A stretch of 64,000 nt of DNA from Sphingopyxis sp. TUF1 (GTDB lineage: Bacteria; Pseudomonadota; Alphaproteobacteria; Sphingomonadales; Sphingomonadaceae): the NCBI RefSeq assembly GCF_036687315.1, contig NZ_CP144683.1, forward strand, positions 124,001 to 188,000, in the 5' to 3' direction. A program made the position numbers and the translations under genes. Positions within the stretch are counted from its first letter, which is position 1. Every line of letters starts with the position of its first letter. A model generated the notes under the pieces. That model was not told the origin of the DNA and ran no database searches. It was given only the letters and a program-made list of their open reading frames with translations. Below, in pieces: positions 27,370-36,022 of this stretch.

Positions 27370-28317
27370 ATGACCGATGGCCCCACCCATTTTACGCGCC
27401 CCGACGTGGCAGCTTTCCTTGCCTTCCTGAACGCGCAGGAAGGCCCGAAGATGGAGGAGATGCCGCCCGAAGGCGCGCGCGAGATGTTCCGGATGATGGG
27501 CCAGCTCGCCGATGTCCCGCGCGGCGAAATCGCGCATGTCGAGGATCGCACGGTCCCCGGTCCCACACGCGATATTCCGATCCGCATCTATGACAATCGC
27601 CCGGCCCGCGAACCCGGACCGGTCATGGTCTTCTATCACGGCGGCGGCTGGGTGATCGGCGACCTCGACACGCACGATCCCTATTGCGCCGAGGCCGCGC
27701 GGCTGCTCGACATGCCGGTGATCGCGGTCGACTACCGCCTCGCCCCCGAACATCCCTTCCCTGCCGCCCCAGAGGATTGCGAAGCGGCAACGCGCTGGGT
27801 CGCCGACACTATCCCCTGCACCGGGCTTGTCCTGTCGGGCGAAAGCGCGGGCGGCAATCTGACGATCGCGACCGCGCTGACGCTGCGCGACAAACCCGCG
27901 TCGAAACCGGTGATTGCGATCCATCCCATCTATCCCGCCGTGACGACGCACGACGACTGGCAAAGCTATCGCGATTTCGGCGAGGGCCATTTGCTCACCA
28001 AAGGCAGCATGACCTGGTTCGCCAATCATTATGCCGCGGACCCCGCCGATTACCGCGCCTCGCCGCTCGATTTCCCCGCGGAAGGCCTGCCGCCGACGCT
28101 GCTGATCACCGCGGGGCTCGACCCCCTGCGCGATCAGGGCCGCGCCTATGCTGCCAAGCTCATCGAAGCCGGCGTCCCGACGACCTATCGCGAGGCCAAG
28201 GGCAATATCCACGGCTATATCAACCTAGCGCAAGGCATCCCCAGCGCGAAGGACGATATTCGCGGCGCCCTCACCATATTGAAAGCGATCGTCGCCGAAG
28301 CTAACGCCGCGGCATGA
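27370..28317 (+). CDS. Alpha/beta hydrolase, hormone-sensitive-lipase-type esterase
   Basis: A 315-residue esterase of the HSL (family IV) group. The oxyanion motif HGGGW, the nucleophile elbow GESAGG, the acid Asp in GLDPLRDQG and the His in NIHGYI make a full set. These enzymes usually act on short-chain acyl esters in the cytoplasm. No signal peptide is seen. The start has a GGGAGAG site. Its stop overlaps the start of rppH by four bases. Confidence 0.92.
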   Translation: MTDGPTHFTRPDVAAFLAFLNAQEGPKMEEMPPEGAREMFRMMGQLADVPRGEIAHVEDRTVPGPTRDIPIRIYDNRPAREPGPVMVFYHGGGWVIGDLDTHDPYCAEAARLLDMPVIAVDYRLAPEHPFPAAPEDCEAATRWVADTIPCTGLVLSGESAGGNLTIATALTLRDKPASKPVIAIHPIYPAVTTHDDWQSYRDFGEGHLLTKGSMTWFANHYAADPADYRASPLDFPAEGLPPTLLITAGLDPLRDQGRAYAAKLIEAGVPTTYREAKGNIHGYINLAQGIPSAKDDIRGALTILKAIVAEANAAA

Positions 28318-28790
28318 TCGACCATGACAAGCTCCCCTATCGCCCCTGCGCGGGCGTGATGCTCGCCAACCGCGACGGCCGCATCTTCGTCGGCCAGCGG
28401 CTCGATACGTCGAGCGAAGCCTGGCAGATGCCGCAGGGCGGGATCGATGCGGGCGAAGATGCCGAAGAGGCGGCGATCCGCGAGCTTGGCGAGGAAACCG
28501 GCATTCACGGCGGGTTGGTCGACATCATCGCGCGCAGCCGCGAGGAATATTTCTACGACCTGCCCGACCATCTGATCGGCAAGATGTGGGGCGGCAAATA
28601 TCGGGGCCAGCGCCAGCACTGGTTCCTGATGCGCTTCATGGGCGACGATGGCGACGTCAACATTCACACCGACCATCAGGAATTCCGCGCGTGGCGCTGG
28701 GCCGAACTTGATGAGATCGAGAAGCTGATCGTCCCGTTCAAACGCGCGCTTTACCGCGGACTGATCGAGGAATTCGGCCCGCTCGTCTGA
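28314..28790 (+). CDS. rppH: RNA pyrophosphohydrolase (Nudix)
   Basis: RppH removes pyrophosphate from the 5' end of mRNA to start decay. The 158-residue product opens with YRPCAGVMLANRDGRIFVGQR and carries the Nudix box starting GGIDAGEDAEEAAIRELGEE, with WQMPQGG just before it, exactly as in the RppH family. It overlaps the esterase stop (ATGA) and converges with the uracil-DNA glycosylase gene, sharing 40 bases at the 3' ends. Confidence 0.94.
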   Translation: MIDHDKLPYRPCAGVMLANRDGRIFVGQRLDTSSEAWQMPQGGIDAGEDAEEAAIRELGEETGIHGGLVDIIARSREEYFYDLPDHLIGKMWGGKYRGQRQHWFLMRFMGDDGDVNIHTDHQEFRAWRWAELDEIEKLIVPFKRALYRGLIEEFGPLV

Positions 28791-29386
28791 TCCCTCAGCG
28801 CGATCGCCGTGCGAAAGACGTCGGCGAACATCTCCGGCGTCAGCCGCCCGGTGTTCGTGTTGTAGCGCGAGCAATGATAGCTATCGACCAGATGCCGCCC
28901 ATCGGGCAGCGCATGGACCGCGCCATGCGCGATCCGTCCAAGCGCGACGATCACGCGCACCTTCGGCAGCGCAGCCAGCTGCCGCTCGAAAAAGGGCCGG
29001 CAATTCGCGATCTCCGCGGGTGTCGGCTTGTTCTGCGGCGGCAGGCATTTGACGCTGTTGACGATGATCGCGCCGTCGAGCGCCAGCCCGTCGTCGATCC
29101 GCGCATCATAATCGCCCCGGCTCAGCCCGAACGCGGCAAGCGTCGTGAACAACAGGTCGCCCGCATAGTCGCCGGTGAACGGCCTGCCCGTCCGGTTCGC
29201 GCCATGCTTGCCCGGCGCAAGCCCCGCCAGCGCCAGCCACGCATCGGGATCGCCGAAGGCATAGACCGGGGCGTTCCACCAATCGGGATACTCCGCCTGA
29301 CATTCGCCTCGCAGCGCGACCAGCCGCGGGCAGCGCGGACAATCGCTTGGCGGCTCGGTTCCGGGCAACGGGCTATCAATTTCCAT
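28751..29386 (-). CDS. Uracil-DNA glycosylase, family 4/5 iron-sulfur type
   Basis: A 211-residue base-excision repair enzyme. Motif A is GLAPGKHGANRTGRPFTGD and motif B is YHCSRYNTNTG, which resembles family 5 (UdgB) rather than family 4. Four Cys residues (16, 19, 114, 129) are placed to hold a 4Fe-4S cluster. The start at 29386 (MEIDSP) was preferred over one 12 codons upstream, which would overlap folK. It converges with rppH. Confidence 0.87.
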   Translation of the reverse strand: MEIDSPLPGTEPPSDCPRCPRLVALRGECQAEYPDWWNAPVYAFGDPDAWLALAGLAPGKHGANRTGRPFTGDYAGDLLFTTLAAFGLSRGDYDARIDDGLALDGAIIVNSVKCLPPQNKPTPAEIANCRPFFERQLAALPKVRVIVALGRIAHGAVHALPDGRHLVDSYHCSRYNTNTGRLTPEMFADVFRTAIALRDQTSGPNSSISPR

Positions 29387-29409
29387 GCGGCTGCGATAGG
29401 CGCGCGGAC

Positions 29410-29931
29410 ATGAGCAACGCAATGCCGCTGCCCCTCTATGCGATCGGCCTCGGATCGAACCGGCGCCATGCGCGCCATGGCGACCCGCGCGCGGTGCTGC
29501 TCGCCGCGCTTTCCGCGCTGGAGAGCGACGATATCGAGGCGGTCGACGCCAGCCCGATCATCGCCAGCGACCCCGTCGGTCCTTCCCGGCGCCGTTACGC
29601 CAACGCCGTCGCGCTCGTCGCATCGGAGCTGAGCCCGCCTGAAATGCTCGAACGGTTGCAGGCAATCGAGGCGCGTTTCGGCCGCCGCATGGGCCAGCGC
29701 TGGGGTGCGCGCACGCTCGACCTCGACATATTGCTCTGGTCGGGCGGCGCCTGGTCCGACGCGGCGCTGACCATCCCGCACCCTGCGCTTGCCGATCGCG
29801 CCTTCGTGCTCGGCCCGCTTCGCGCGATTGTGCCCCAATGGCGCCACCCGCTCCACGCGCGCAGCATCCGCCAGCTCACCGCGCGGCTCGTCCGCCCAAA
29901 GCCGGTTGACCGGCGCGCCGCAGCGCACTAG
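29410..29931 (+). CDS. folK: 2-amino-4-hydroxy-6-hydroxymethyldihydropteridine diphosphokinase
   Basis: FolK transfers pyrophosphate from ATP to hydroxymethyldihydropterin in folate synthesis. The 173-residue protein has GLGSN at the start and the family motif GARTLDLDILLW with the Mg-binding Asp residues, then IPHPALADRAFVLGPL. It diverges closely from the glycosylase gene (24 bases between starts). No other fol gene is in the window. Confidence 0.93.
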   Translation: MSNAMPLPLYAIGLGSNRRHARHGDPRAVLLAALSALESDDIEAVDASPIIASDPVGPSRRRYANAVALVASELSPPEMLERLQAIEARFGRRMGQRWGARTLDLDILLWSGGAWSDAALTIPHPALADRAFVLGPLRAIVPQWRHPLHARSIRQLTARLVRPKPVDRRAAAH

Positions 29932-29973
29932 GGCGACGGCTCACTTCGCGCGCCGCGGTAATCGGGCGCCGAT

Positions 29974-30049
29974 GGGCCCTTAGCTCAGTCGGTAGAGCAA
30001 CTGACTTTTAATCAGTAGGTCGCTGGTTCGAACCCAGCAGGGCTCACCA
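29974..30049 (+). tRNA. tRNA-Lys (anticodon TTT)
   Basis: A complete 76-base tRNA. The acceptor arm GGGCCCT pairs with AGGGCTC, the D loop is TAGCTCAGTCGGTAGAGCA, the anticodon loop is CTTTTAA (anticodon TTT), and the T loop is GGTTCGAAC. The CCA end is encoded. It follows folK by 42 bases on the same strand. Confidence 0.97.
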
Positions 30050-30088
30050 TTACGAATGTGCCATTTTCGGTGCTAATGCCTCTCGTCT

Positions 30089-32593
30089 CTAAATGGACGG
30101 GAGCGACTGGCTTGCGAAACCCCAGCCCTTGAGGTCCGGCCCTGCCGCGCGGTCGAGCAACTCGTCCGCGTCCGCGATCGTCCACGCACCGGCCTTGTCG
30201 ACATCGGCGAGCGCGTCCCAGCCGATGGGCACCGCGACCGGCGCGTCTTCGCGTGCACGCGCCGAATAGGGCATGACCGCGGTGCTGCCGCGTTGGTTGC
30301 GGAGATAATCAATGAAAATCTTGCCCTTGCGTTTCGCCTTGCTCATCGTTGCAACATAGCGGTCGGGTTCAGCGAGGCTCAGCGCCTCGGCAAAGCGTTT
30401 CGCGAAATCCTTGTGCGCGTCCCAGTCGTGGCTGGGATCGAGCGGCACGACGACATGTACCCCCTTGCCGCCCGACAGCATCGCGAAGCTGACGAGGCCA
30501 ATGTCCGCGAGCTGGCGGCGAATGTCGAGCGCGGCCTTTTTGACGTCGGCGAAGCGCAGCCCTTCGTCGGGATCGAGGTCGAAGACCATGCGGTCGGGCC
30601 GCTCGAGCGCACCGACATGGCTGCCCCAGCCGTGGAATTCGATCGTTCCCATCTGGACGCAGGCGAGGATGCCATCGGCATCGTCGACATAGAGATAATC
30701 CTCATGCCCTCCGTCCTTCTCCTCGATCGGGACGTGGTGGACATGCTCGCCGAAGCTGCCCGAGTCATGCTTTTGGAAAAAGCATTTCTTCGCGCGTCCC
30801 TGCGGACAGCGAACGAGGCTGATCGGGCGGCGCGCCATGTGCGGCAGCATCAGCGGCGCGATCGCGGCGTAATAGTCGGCAAGGTCGCCCTTGGTCGCTT
30901 TCGCTTCGGGAAAGATGATGCGGTCGCGGCTGCTGATCTTCACATCGCTCGCGGGCTGGGGCGCGGGCTGTTTCGTTTCGGGTGCCACCTGTTTGGCCTC
31001 CTTGTCGCTACGCAAGCCGAGGAAGCTCGCGTGCCGTACCGATCCGCTCGCGGTAAACTCGGCAAAGGCGATTTCGGCAACGAGGTCGGGCTTGAGCCAG
31101 TGAACCTTGCGCGCGACCGCCGCCTCGACTTCAAGCCCCGGAGTCTTCCGTTCGAGCCGCGCGAACTTCTTTGCCAGCCCGGCCATCGTATCGGCGTCGA
31201 AACCCGTGCCGACATTGCCCTTGTAGACGAGCCTGCCCTTTTCATGCTGCGCGAGGAGAAGCGACGAGAAAGGGCGCGCCTTTGTCGAAGAGGGGTTCCA
31301 GCCTACGATGACGAACTCCTGCCGCCGTGTGCATTTGATCTTCACCCAGCTTTTGGTGCGGCGCCCTGCATAAGCCGCGTCGGCGCGTTTCGAAATGATG
31401 CCTTCCTGTCCGGCGTCGCACATTGCGGCGTAAAGCTTTTCGCCCGCGCCGATGACATGGTCGGCGACCGCGACAGGGGGCTGGGCGTGGCGGAGCAGGG
31501 CTTCGAGCCGTTCCTTGCGTTCGAGATTGCCCAGCCGCGCAAGACTTCTGCCGCCTTCCTCGAGCAGGTCGAAAGCAAAGAAATGAAGGTCGGTCGTATC
31601 GTCCTGCGCCCCGTGGCCGCGCTTGAGCACCGCTTGCAGCGAAGAAAAGTCGGGATTGCCGTCCTTGTCATAGGCGACGATCTCGCCGTCGATCAGCGCG
31701 GGCGGCAGATCGAGCGCGGCAATATGGCGCACGAGCGGCGCGAACTTGTCGGTCCAGTCGAGGCCGCTGCGCGTATAGATACGCACGTCGCTGCCCGATG
31801 CGGCGACCTGGGCGCGATAGCCGTCATATTTGATCTCATGGAACCAGCCGTTTCCCGACGGCACCGCATCGACGAGCGTCGCAAGCTGGAGCGGGCGAAA
31901 TTTGGGGAGCTTGGCTTTCGGTTTTGCTTGGGCGACCTTGCGGTTGTGCGCGGCGGCAGCGGCCATCTTCTTCGCGAAGGTTTCGCCCTTCGCACCCTTT
32001 AGCGATTGTTCACCGCCCTCGTCGCCTGCGATCTCCGCCATGGTACGGCCGGTGAGAACGCTCGTGAGCTGGCGCGCGACGAGATCGTCGCTGCCGCCCG
32101 AATAGGCGTCGTCCACTTTCCGTAGCAGCCAGTTCTCGCGCTTTTCGCCCGGACGCGGCTTCATACGAACGAGCAGCCATTCGCCCTTCATCCGCGTCCC
32201 GTCGAGGGTGAAATGAAGATGGCCTTTCTCGATATCCTTCGCGCTCTTGCCTTCGATCGGCGCCCATGTGCCTCGATCCCACAACATGACACTGCCGCCG
32301 CCATACTCGCCCTTGGGGATCACCCCCTCGAAATCGGCGTAGCTCAACGGATGGTCTTCGGTGCGCACCGCGAGCCGCTTGTCGGCAGGATCGGCGCTGG
32401 GGCCCTTCGTCACCGCCCAGCTTTTGAGCACGCCATCGACCTCCAGCCGGAAATCATAATGGAGCCGCGTCGCGTCGTGCTTCTGGACGATGAAGCGGTT
32501 TCCGGTTTCCTTCCGCACCTTGCCCGCGGGTTCGGGGGTCAGCTTGAAATCGCGCTTGGCATTATATTGGGCAAGCGGATCAGCGCGGGACAT
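30089..32593 (-). CDS. ligD: DNA ligase D (phosphoesterase-ligase-polymerase)
   Basis: An 834-residue enzyme of bacterial non-homologous end joining. Order of domains: 3'-phosphoesterase (about 34-190, with QKHDATRLHYDFRLE), ATP-dependent ligase (about 230-545, nucleophile Lys255 in EIKYDGYR), and primase-like polymerase (about 570-834, metal site FDLDPDE). A Lys/Ala-rich linker joins the first two. The ATG at 32593 has a GGA site six bases away; the ATG at 32599 is a close alternative. ku is encoded upstream on the same strand, so both are likely co-expressed. Confidence 0.95.
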   Translation of the reverse strand: MSRADPLAQYNAKRDFKLTPEPAGKVRKETGNRFIVQKHDATRLHYDFRLEVDGVLKSWAVTKGPSADPADKRLAVRTEDHPLSYADFEGVIPKGEYGGGSVMLWDRGTWAPIEGKSAKDIEKGHLHFTLDGTRMKGEWLLVRMKPRPGEKRENWLLRKVDDAYSGGSDDLVARQLTSVLTGRTMAEIAGDEGGEQSLKGAKGETFAKKMAAAAAHNRKVAQAKPKAKLPKFRPLQLATLVDAVPSGNGWFHEIKYDGYRAQVAASGSDVRIYTRSGLDWTDKFAPLVRHIAALDLPPALIDGEIVAYDKDGNPDFSSLQAVLKRGHGAQDDTTDLHFFAFDLLEEGGRSLARLGNLERKERLEALLRHAQPPVAVADHVIGAGEKLYAAMCDAGQEGIISKRADAAYAGRRTKSWVKIKCTRRQEFVIVGWNPSSTKARPFSSLLLAQHEKGRLVYKGNVGTGFDADTMAGLAKKFARLERKTPGLEVEAAVARKVHWLKPDLVAEIAFAEFTASGSVRHASFLGLRSDKEAKQVAPETKQPAPQPASDVKISSRDRIIFPEAKATKGDLADYYAAIAPLMLPHMARRPISLVRCPQGRAKKCFFQKHDSGSFGEHVHHVPIEEKDGGHEDYLYVDDADGILACVQMGTIEFHGWGSHVGALERPDRMVFDLDPDEGLRFADVKKAALDIRRQLADIGLVSFAMLSGGKGVHVVVPLDPSHDWDAHKDFAKRFAEALSLAEPDRYVATMSKAKRKGKIFIDYLRNQRGSTAVMPYSARAREDAPVAVPIGWDALADVDKAGAWTIADADELLDRAAGPDLKGWGFASQSLPSI

Positions 32594-32713
32594 TGGCATT
32601 TCCACTCTCAAGGACGCCTTTCTCACCTTTAGGCAGGCGACGTTCGATTAAGCGCAGCAGAGTGAAATATAAGGGCAAGCCCGAGCAGCAGCCGAGCGCG
32701 GCGTTATGTTCCA

Positions 32714-33589
32714 TCAGGCGCGCCTTCGGGCTGGCGCTTTTTTGGCCGGCGCCTTTTTCGCGCGCGCTGTCTTTGCTTCGGCAGCGGGGGCCTTTTTCTT
32801 GCCGTCGACCGAGGCCTTGAGCGCTGCCATCAGATCGATCACGTTCGAACCGGAGCGCGTCGGGCCGGGTTCCTCGACGTCCTCGAGCACGCGTTTTCCC
32901 TTGGCCTTCGCCTTTTTGGCGATCACGCGCTTGATCGCATCGACATAATGATTGTGATAGTCCGACGCGTCGAACTTGCCCGATTTCTTGTCGATCAGCG
33001 TCTCGGCGAGGTCGAGCAGGTCGGCGTCGGGTTTGCTATTGCCGACATCGCGAAAATAATTGGCAGCCTTGTTCACTTCGTCGGCGTAGCGCAACACTTC
33101 GAGCACGAGCCCCTTGCCGCAAGGGCGCAACGCGACGAGTTGTTCCTGCCCGCGCACGGAGAGCTGACCGAGCCCGACTTTCTTCGTGCGCTTCAACGCT
33201 TCGCGCAGGACTATATAGGCTTCTTCGGCGAGTTCGTCCGCGGGGACGACAAAATAAGGCTTGGCATAATAGAGGATGTCGATGTCGCCCGCATCGACGA
33301 ACTGGAGCAGCTCGAGCGTCCGTTTGCTCTCCAGTTTAACCGCCTCGATCTCATCTTCGTCGAGCAGGACATAATTGCCTTTCGACGTCTCATACCCCTT
33401 TACGATGTCGTCGTTATCGATCGGCCCGATGCCGGGGACGATCTTTTCATATTTGATCGGCTTGCCGCTCGGTTCGTGAATCTGGCGAAAACTGATCGCG
33501 GCGCCCGATTTGGTCGCGGCATAGATTTCGACGGGAATCGATACCAGCGCGAGGCGGATCTGTCCCTTCCAATAAGCGCGTGCAGCCAT
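32714..33589 (-). CDS. ku: Ku protein for non-homologous end joining
   Basis: A 291-residue bacterial Ku homologue that binds DNA ends as a ring and recruits LigD. The core begins MAARAYWKGQIRLALVSIPVEIY, typical of the family, and the C-terminus is a Lys/Ala-rich tail (TARAKKAPAKKAPARRRA) of the kind that contacts DNA or LigD. The ATG at 33589 has a GAGGAA site. The ligD start lies 120 bases downstream. It diverges from the BlaI operon. Confidence 0.95.
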   Translation of the reverse strand: MAARAYWKGQIRLALVSIPVEIYAATKSGAAISFRQIHEPSGKPIKYEKIVPGIGPIDNDDIVKGYETSKGNYVLLDEDEIEAVKLESKRTLELLQFVDAGDIDILYYAKPYFVVPADELAEEAYIVLREALKRTKKVGLGQLSVRGQEQLVALRPCGKGLVLEVLRYADEVNKAANYFRDVGNSKPDADLLDLAETLIDKKSGKFDASDYHNHYVDAIKRVIAKKAKAKGKRVLEDVEEPGPTRSGSNVIDLMAALKASVDGKKKAPAAEAKTARAKKAPAKKAPARRRA

Positions 33590-33771
33590 CGCATTCCTCA
33601 CTTTCAACGGAGAAAATGCTTAAATCCGATGCGCGTTCCACCGTGATGCCAGCCCACGCAAAATGCCGGGAACGAATGTTGGCGGCGAGCATCAAGGCGA
33701 GCGTCTTCGCTCATGCGGCACTTCATGCCACCCTTTTGTTCTGCTGAAATTATATCCCTTGCCAAATACGC

Positions 33772-33801
33772 GCTACAAATGTAGCACGCTACAAATGTAG
33801 C
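33772..33801. promoter_or_regulatory. Two tandem BlaI/MecI-type operators
   Basis: The palindrome GCTACAAATGTAGC occurs twice, at 33772-33785 and 33788-33801, with centres 16 bases apart, about one and a half helix turns. TACA/TGTA dyads are the known recognition form for BlaI/MecI repressors. The second copy ends 15 bases before the repressor start, so binding should block its promoter or initiation. The ku promoter is on the other side, about 180 bases away. Confidence 0.8.
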
Positions 33802-33816
33802 GCAAAGGTGAGTCGC

Positions 33817-34191
33817 ATGTTGTCCAGTCTGCCCCCCCGAGAACGCGAGATCGTGGACATTCTTTATGAGCGCGGCGCATCGACCGTGACCGAGATCGGC
33901 GAGGCCCTCGCCGACGAACTTTCGGGTTCGGCGATCCGCGCCATGTTGAAGCGGCTCGAGACAAAGGGCTTTGTCGCCCGCGAACATTCGGACCGCGGTT
34001 TTGTTTACGCACCGAGCGTGTCGGACAAGACCGCGCGCAAGTCGGCATTGTCGCAGGTCGTGCGCGTGTTCTTCAACGGGTCCGCGACGAGTGCCGCCGC
34101 CGCGCTGCTCGGTATGCAGGACAAGATGAGCGCCGCCGAACTTGATGAACTCGAACAGATGATCGCCAAAGCGCGCGAAGGGAAAGCCTGA
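33817..34191 (+). CDS. BlaI/MecI-family transcriptional repressor
   Basis: A 124-residue winged-helix repressor of the penicillinase-repressor family: REREIVDILYERGASTVTEIGEAL and the recognition region GSAIRAMLKRLETKGFVARE, with a C-terminal dimerisation part (LDELEQMIAK). Relatives are cleaved by a BlaR1 peptidase, and the gene for such a protein follows with TGATG overlap. The ATG at 33817 has an AAGGTGA site; a GTG at 33808 is the alternative. Tandem TACA/TGTA sites upstream indicate autoregulation. Confidence 0.92.
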   Translation: MLSSLPPREREIVDILYERGASTVTEIGEALADELSGSAIRAMLKRLETKGFVAREHSDRGFVYAPSVSDKTARKSALSQVVRVFFNGSATSAAAALLGMQDKMSAAELDELEQMIAKAREGKA

Positions 34192-35909
34192 TGTTATCGA
34201 CCGCCATGTTGCTGGGCCTGGCCTGGAAATCCGTCGTCGTCGCGGCGCTTACGCTTGGCCTGCTCCGCCTGGCGCGGTGGCGCTCGGCTGGCGAGCGGTC
34301 GATGATCGCGCACGCCGGGTTGACGGCGTTGCTCGTGCTGCCAGCGGCGACATTGCTGCTGCCGCAATGGGCGCCGCTTCCTGCGGCATGGTCCTTCGAA
34401 CCGGTCGCACCGCTCGTTCAAACTATCACAACGGGGGGATCGGCGATCGATCCGGCACCCGCCGCGACACCAGTCCCTGTCGCTGCGGATAGTGCCGGGT
34501 CGACGCCGGTCGGCTTTCCGTGGAGCGCCCTCGGGCATATTCTCTATCTTGTCCCGCTCGCGCTGTTGTCTGGAGTGATGGCGCTTGCCGTCTTGCGGCT
34601 GTTCGCGATGCGCGGGCGTGCGGAAATCCTTGTCGAGCGGTCGTGGCTCACGGCGCTGGCCGAGGCGCAGCGGCGCATGGGTTTCAAACATGGCACCGCG
34701 CTGCTGGTGAGCACCGAATTGCGCTCACCGATCAGCTGGGGCGTGTTGCGCCCGACCATCGTGCTGAGTCCCACCGCGGTTGCCGCCTCGGATGAGGCGG
34801 AGGCGATCATCGCGCACGAGCTGGCGCATGTCGCGCGGCTCGACTGGGCAAAACTGCTTGGCGCGCGCATCGCCTGCGCCGTCTTCTGGTTCAATCCGCT
34901 GGTCTGGGTACTGGCGCGCGAAAGCCATCAATTGCGCGAAGAAGCCGCCGACGACGCGGTGCTGATGGCCGACATCGACGGTCCCGACTATGCAACGTTG
35001 CTGGTTGGCGCGGCGCGGCACGACAATCAGGGGGCATTGCTCGCGGCACACGGCGTCGCACCGGGCAAGGACAGTCTGAAACGCCGGATCACCCGGGTGC
35101 TCGACGGCAGCCTGAAACGAGGCCCGGCGAGCGCGAGCTGGATGCTGATGAGCCTGGTGATACTCGCGGGAATCACCGCGCCGCTCGCCGCCTTCTCGGC
35201 CACGGCGAAGCCCGGAGTGGCCACGGACGTCCGCACCCTCGTCGTCTCGCCTTCTGGACAGACGGCCGTCACGACATCCACGTCGATGGTGACCACGAGC
35301 GATGGTCAGGCTGGTGGCGCCGCCGCGACGTCAAAACCGCTGACCGCCGAACAGCTCGTGGGTATGCGCGCGGTCGGCGTGACCCCCGAATATGTCGAAA
35401 AAATCCGCGAAAGCGGCGGATCGATGACCGCCGACGACATCATCTCAGCAAAAGCGAGCGGGATCGACCCCGCTTATATCCGGCAGATGCGCGGCATCAT
35501 TCCCGGCGCCGATTTCGACGATCTGGTCGGCGCTCGGCATGTGGGTGTGGACGCCGCCTTCGCCCGCGACATGAAATCGCATTTCCCCGACATTGGGATC
35601 GACGACCTCGTCGCGCTCAAGACGGTGGGAGTCGATCGCGACTTCGTCGCCGCCATGCAGCGATCAGGGGTAAAGATGCGCGATGCCGACTACGCGATCG
35701 AATTGCGTGCAATGGGTGGATTTCGCCCGGCAGAAAAGCCTCGCCCGCCAACGACGCCGCGCCGGGTTGTAAGGGCGGTGCGCGGCAACAATGTCGCGGT
35801 CGTCGATATGGAACGCGGCATCGTCGAGGCGCGGCGTGCAGACGGCCGGACCGCACGCGTCGAATTCCCCGTGTCGCCGGAACCGCCCGAACCGCCCGTC
35901 CGCGACTGA
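34191..35909 (+). CDS. BlaR1-like M56 metallopeptidase with a repeat tail instead of a penicillin-binding sensor
   Basis: A 572-residue membrane protease. Hydrophobic helices at about 5-27, 39-58, 112-140, 224-242 and 315-337 frame the zinc motif HELAH (209-213), with the Glu-rich EEAADD at 250-255 as third ligand region. In BlaR1 the part after the last helix is a periplasmic penicillin-binding domain. Here it is an unrelated segment of about four repeats of roughly 28-30 residues (384-411, 412-439, 440-467, 468-495, plus a partial one) with the pattern L..MR..GV...Y...M, then a Pro-rich end. It probably senses something other than a beta-lactam and cleaves the BlaI partner. Confidence 0.88.
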   Translation: MLSTAMLLGLAWKSVVVAALTLGLLRLARWRSAGERSMIAHAGLTALLVLPAATLLLPQWAPLPAAWSFEPVAPLVQTITTGGSAIDPAPAATPVPVAADSAGSTPVGFPWSALGHILYLVPLALLSGVMALAVLRLFAMRGRAEILVERSWLTALAEAQRRMGFKHGTALLVSTELRSPISWGVLRPTIVLSPTAVAASDEAEAIIAHELAHVARLDWAKLLGARIACAVFWFNPLVWVLARESHQLREEAADDAVLMADIDGPDYATLLVGAARHDNQGALLAAHGVAPGKDSLKRRITRVLDGSLKRGPASASWMLMSLVILAGITAPLAAFSATAKPGVATDVRTLVVSPSGQTAVTTSTSMVTTSDGQAGGAAATSKPLTAEQLVGMRAVGVTPEYVEKIRESGGSMTADDIISAKASGIDPAYIRQMRGIIPGADFDDLVGARHVGVDAAFARDMKSHFPDIGIDDLVALKTVGVDRDFVAAMQRSGVKMRDADYAIELRAMGGFRPAEKPRPPTTPRRVVRAVRGNNVAVVDMERGIVEARRADGRTARVEFPVSPEPPEPPVRD

Positions 35910-36022
35910 CGCCCGGACGTTCGTCCGCAGCGACCGACGATTAATCGAAACCTGATTCAAAATTGCCGCTGCGGCGGCGAGCGATGCCGCTCGTCCGGCG
36001 CACGGAGGGAGGAGTGCACCAA

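Noticed and set aside
29974..30088. tRNA-Lys 3' end as an attachment site of a genomic island
   Set aside because: No integrase and no second copy of the tRNA 3' end are visible within the window.
34191..35909. Beta-lactam resistance sensor BlaR1 in the strict sense
   Set aside because: The tail after the last membrane helix has no penicillin-binding Ser-x-x-Lys domain, and no beta-lactamase gene is in the operon.
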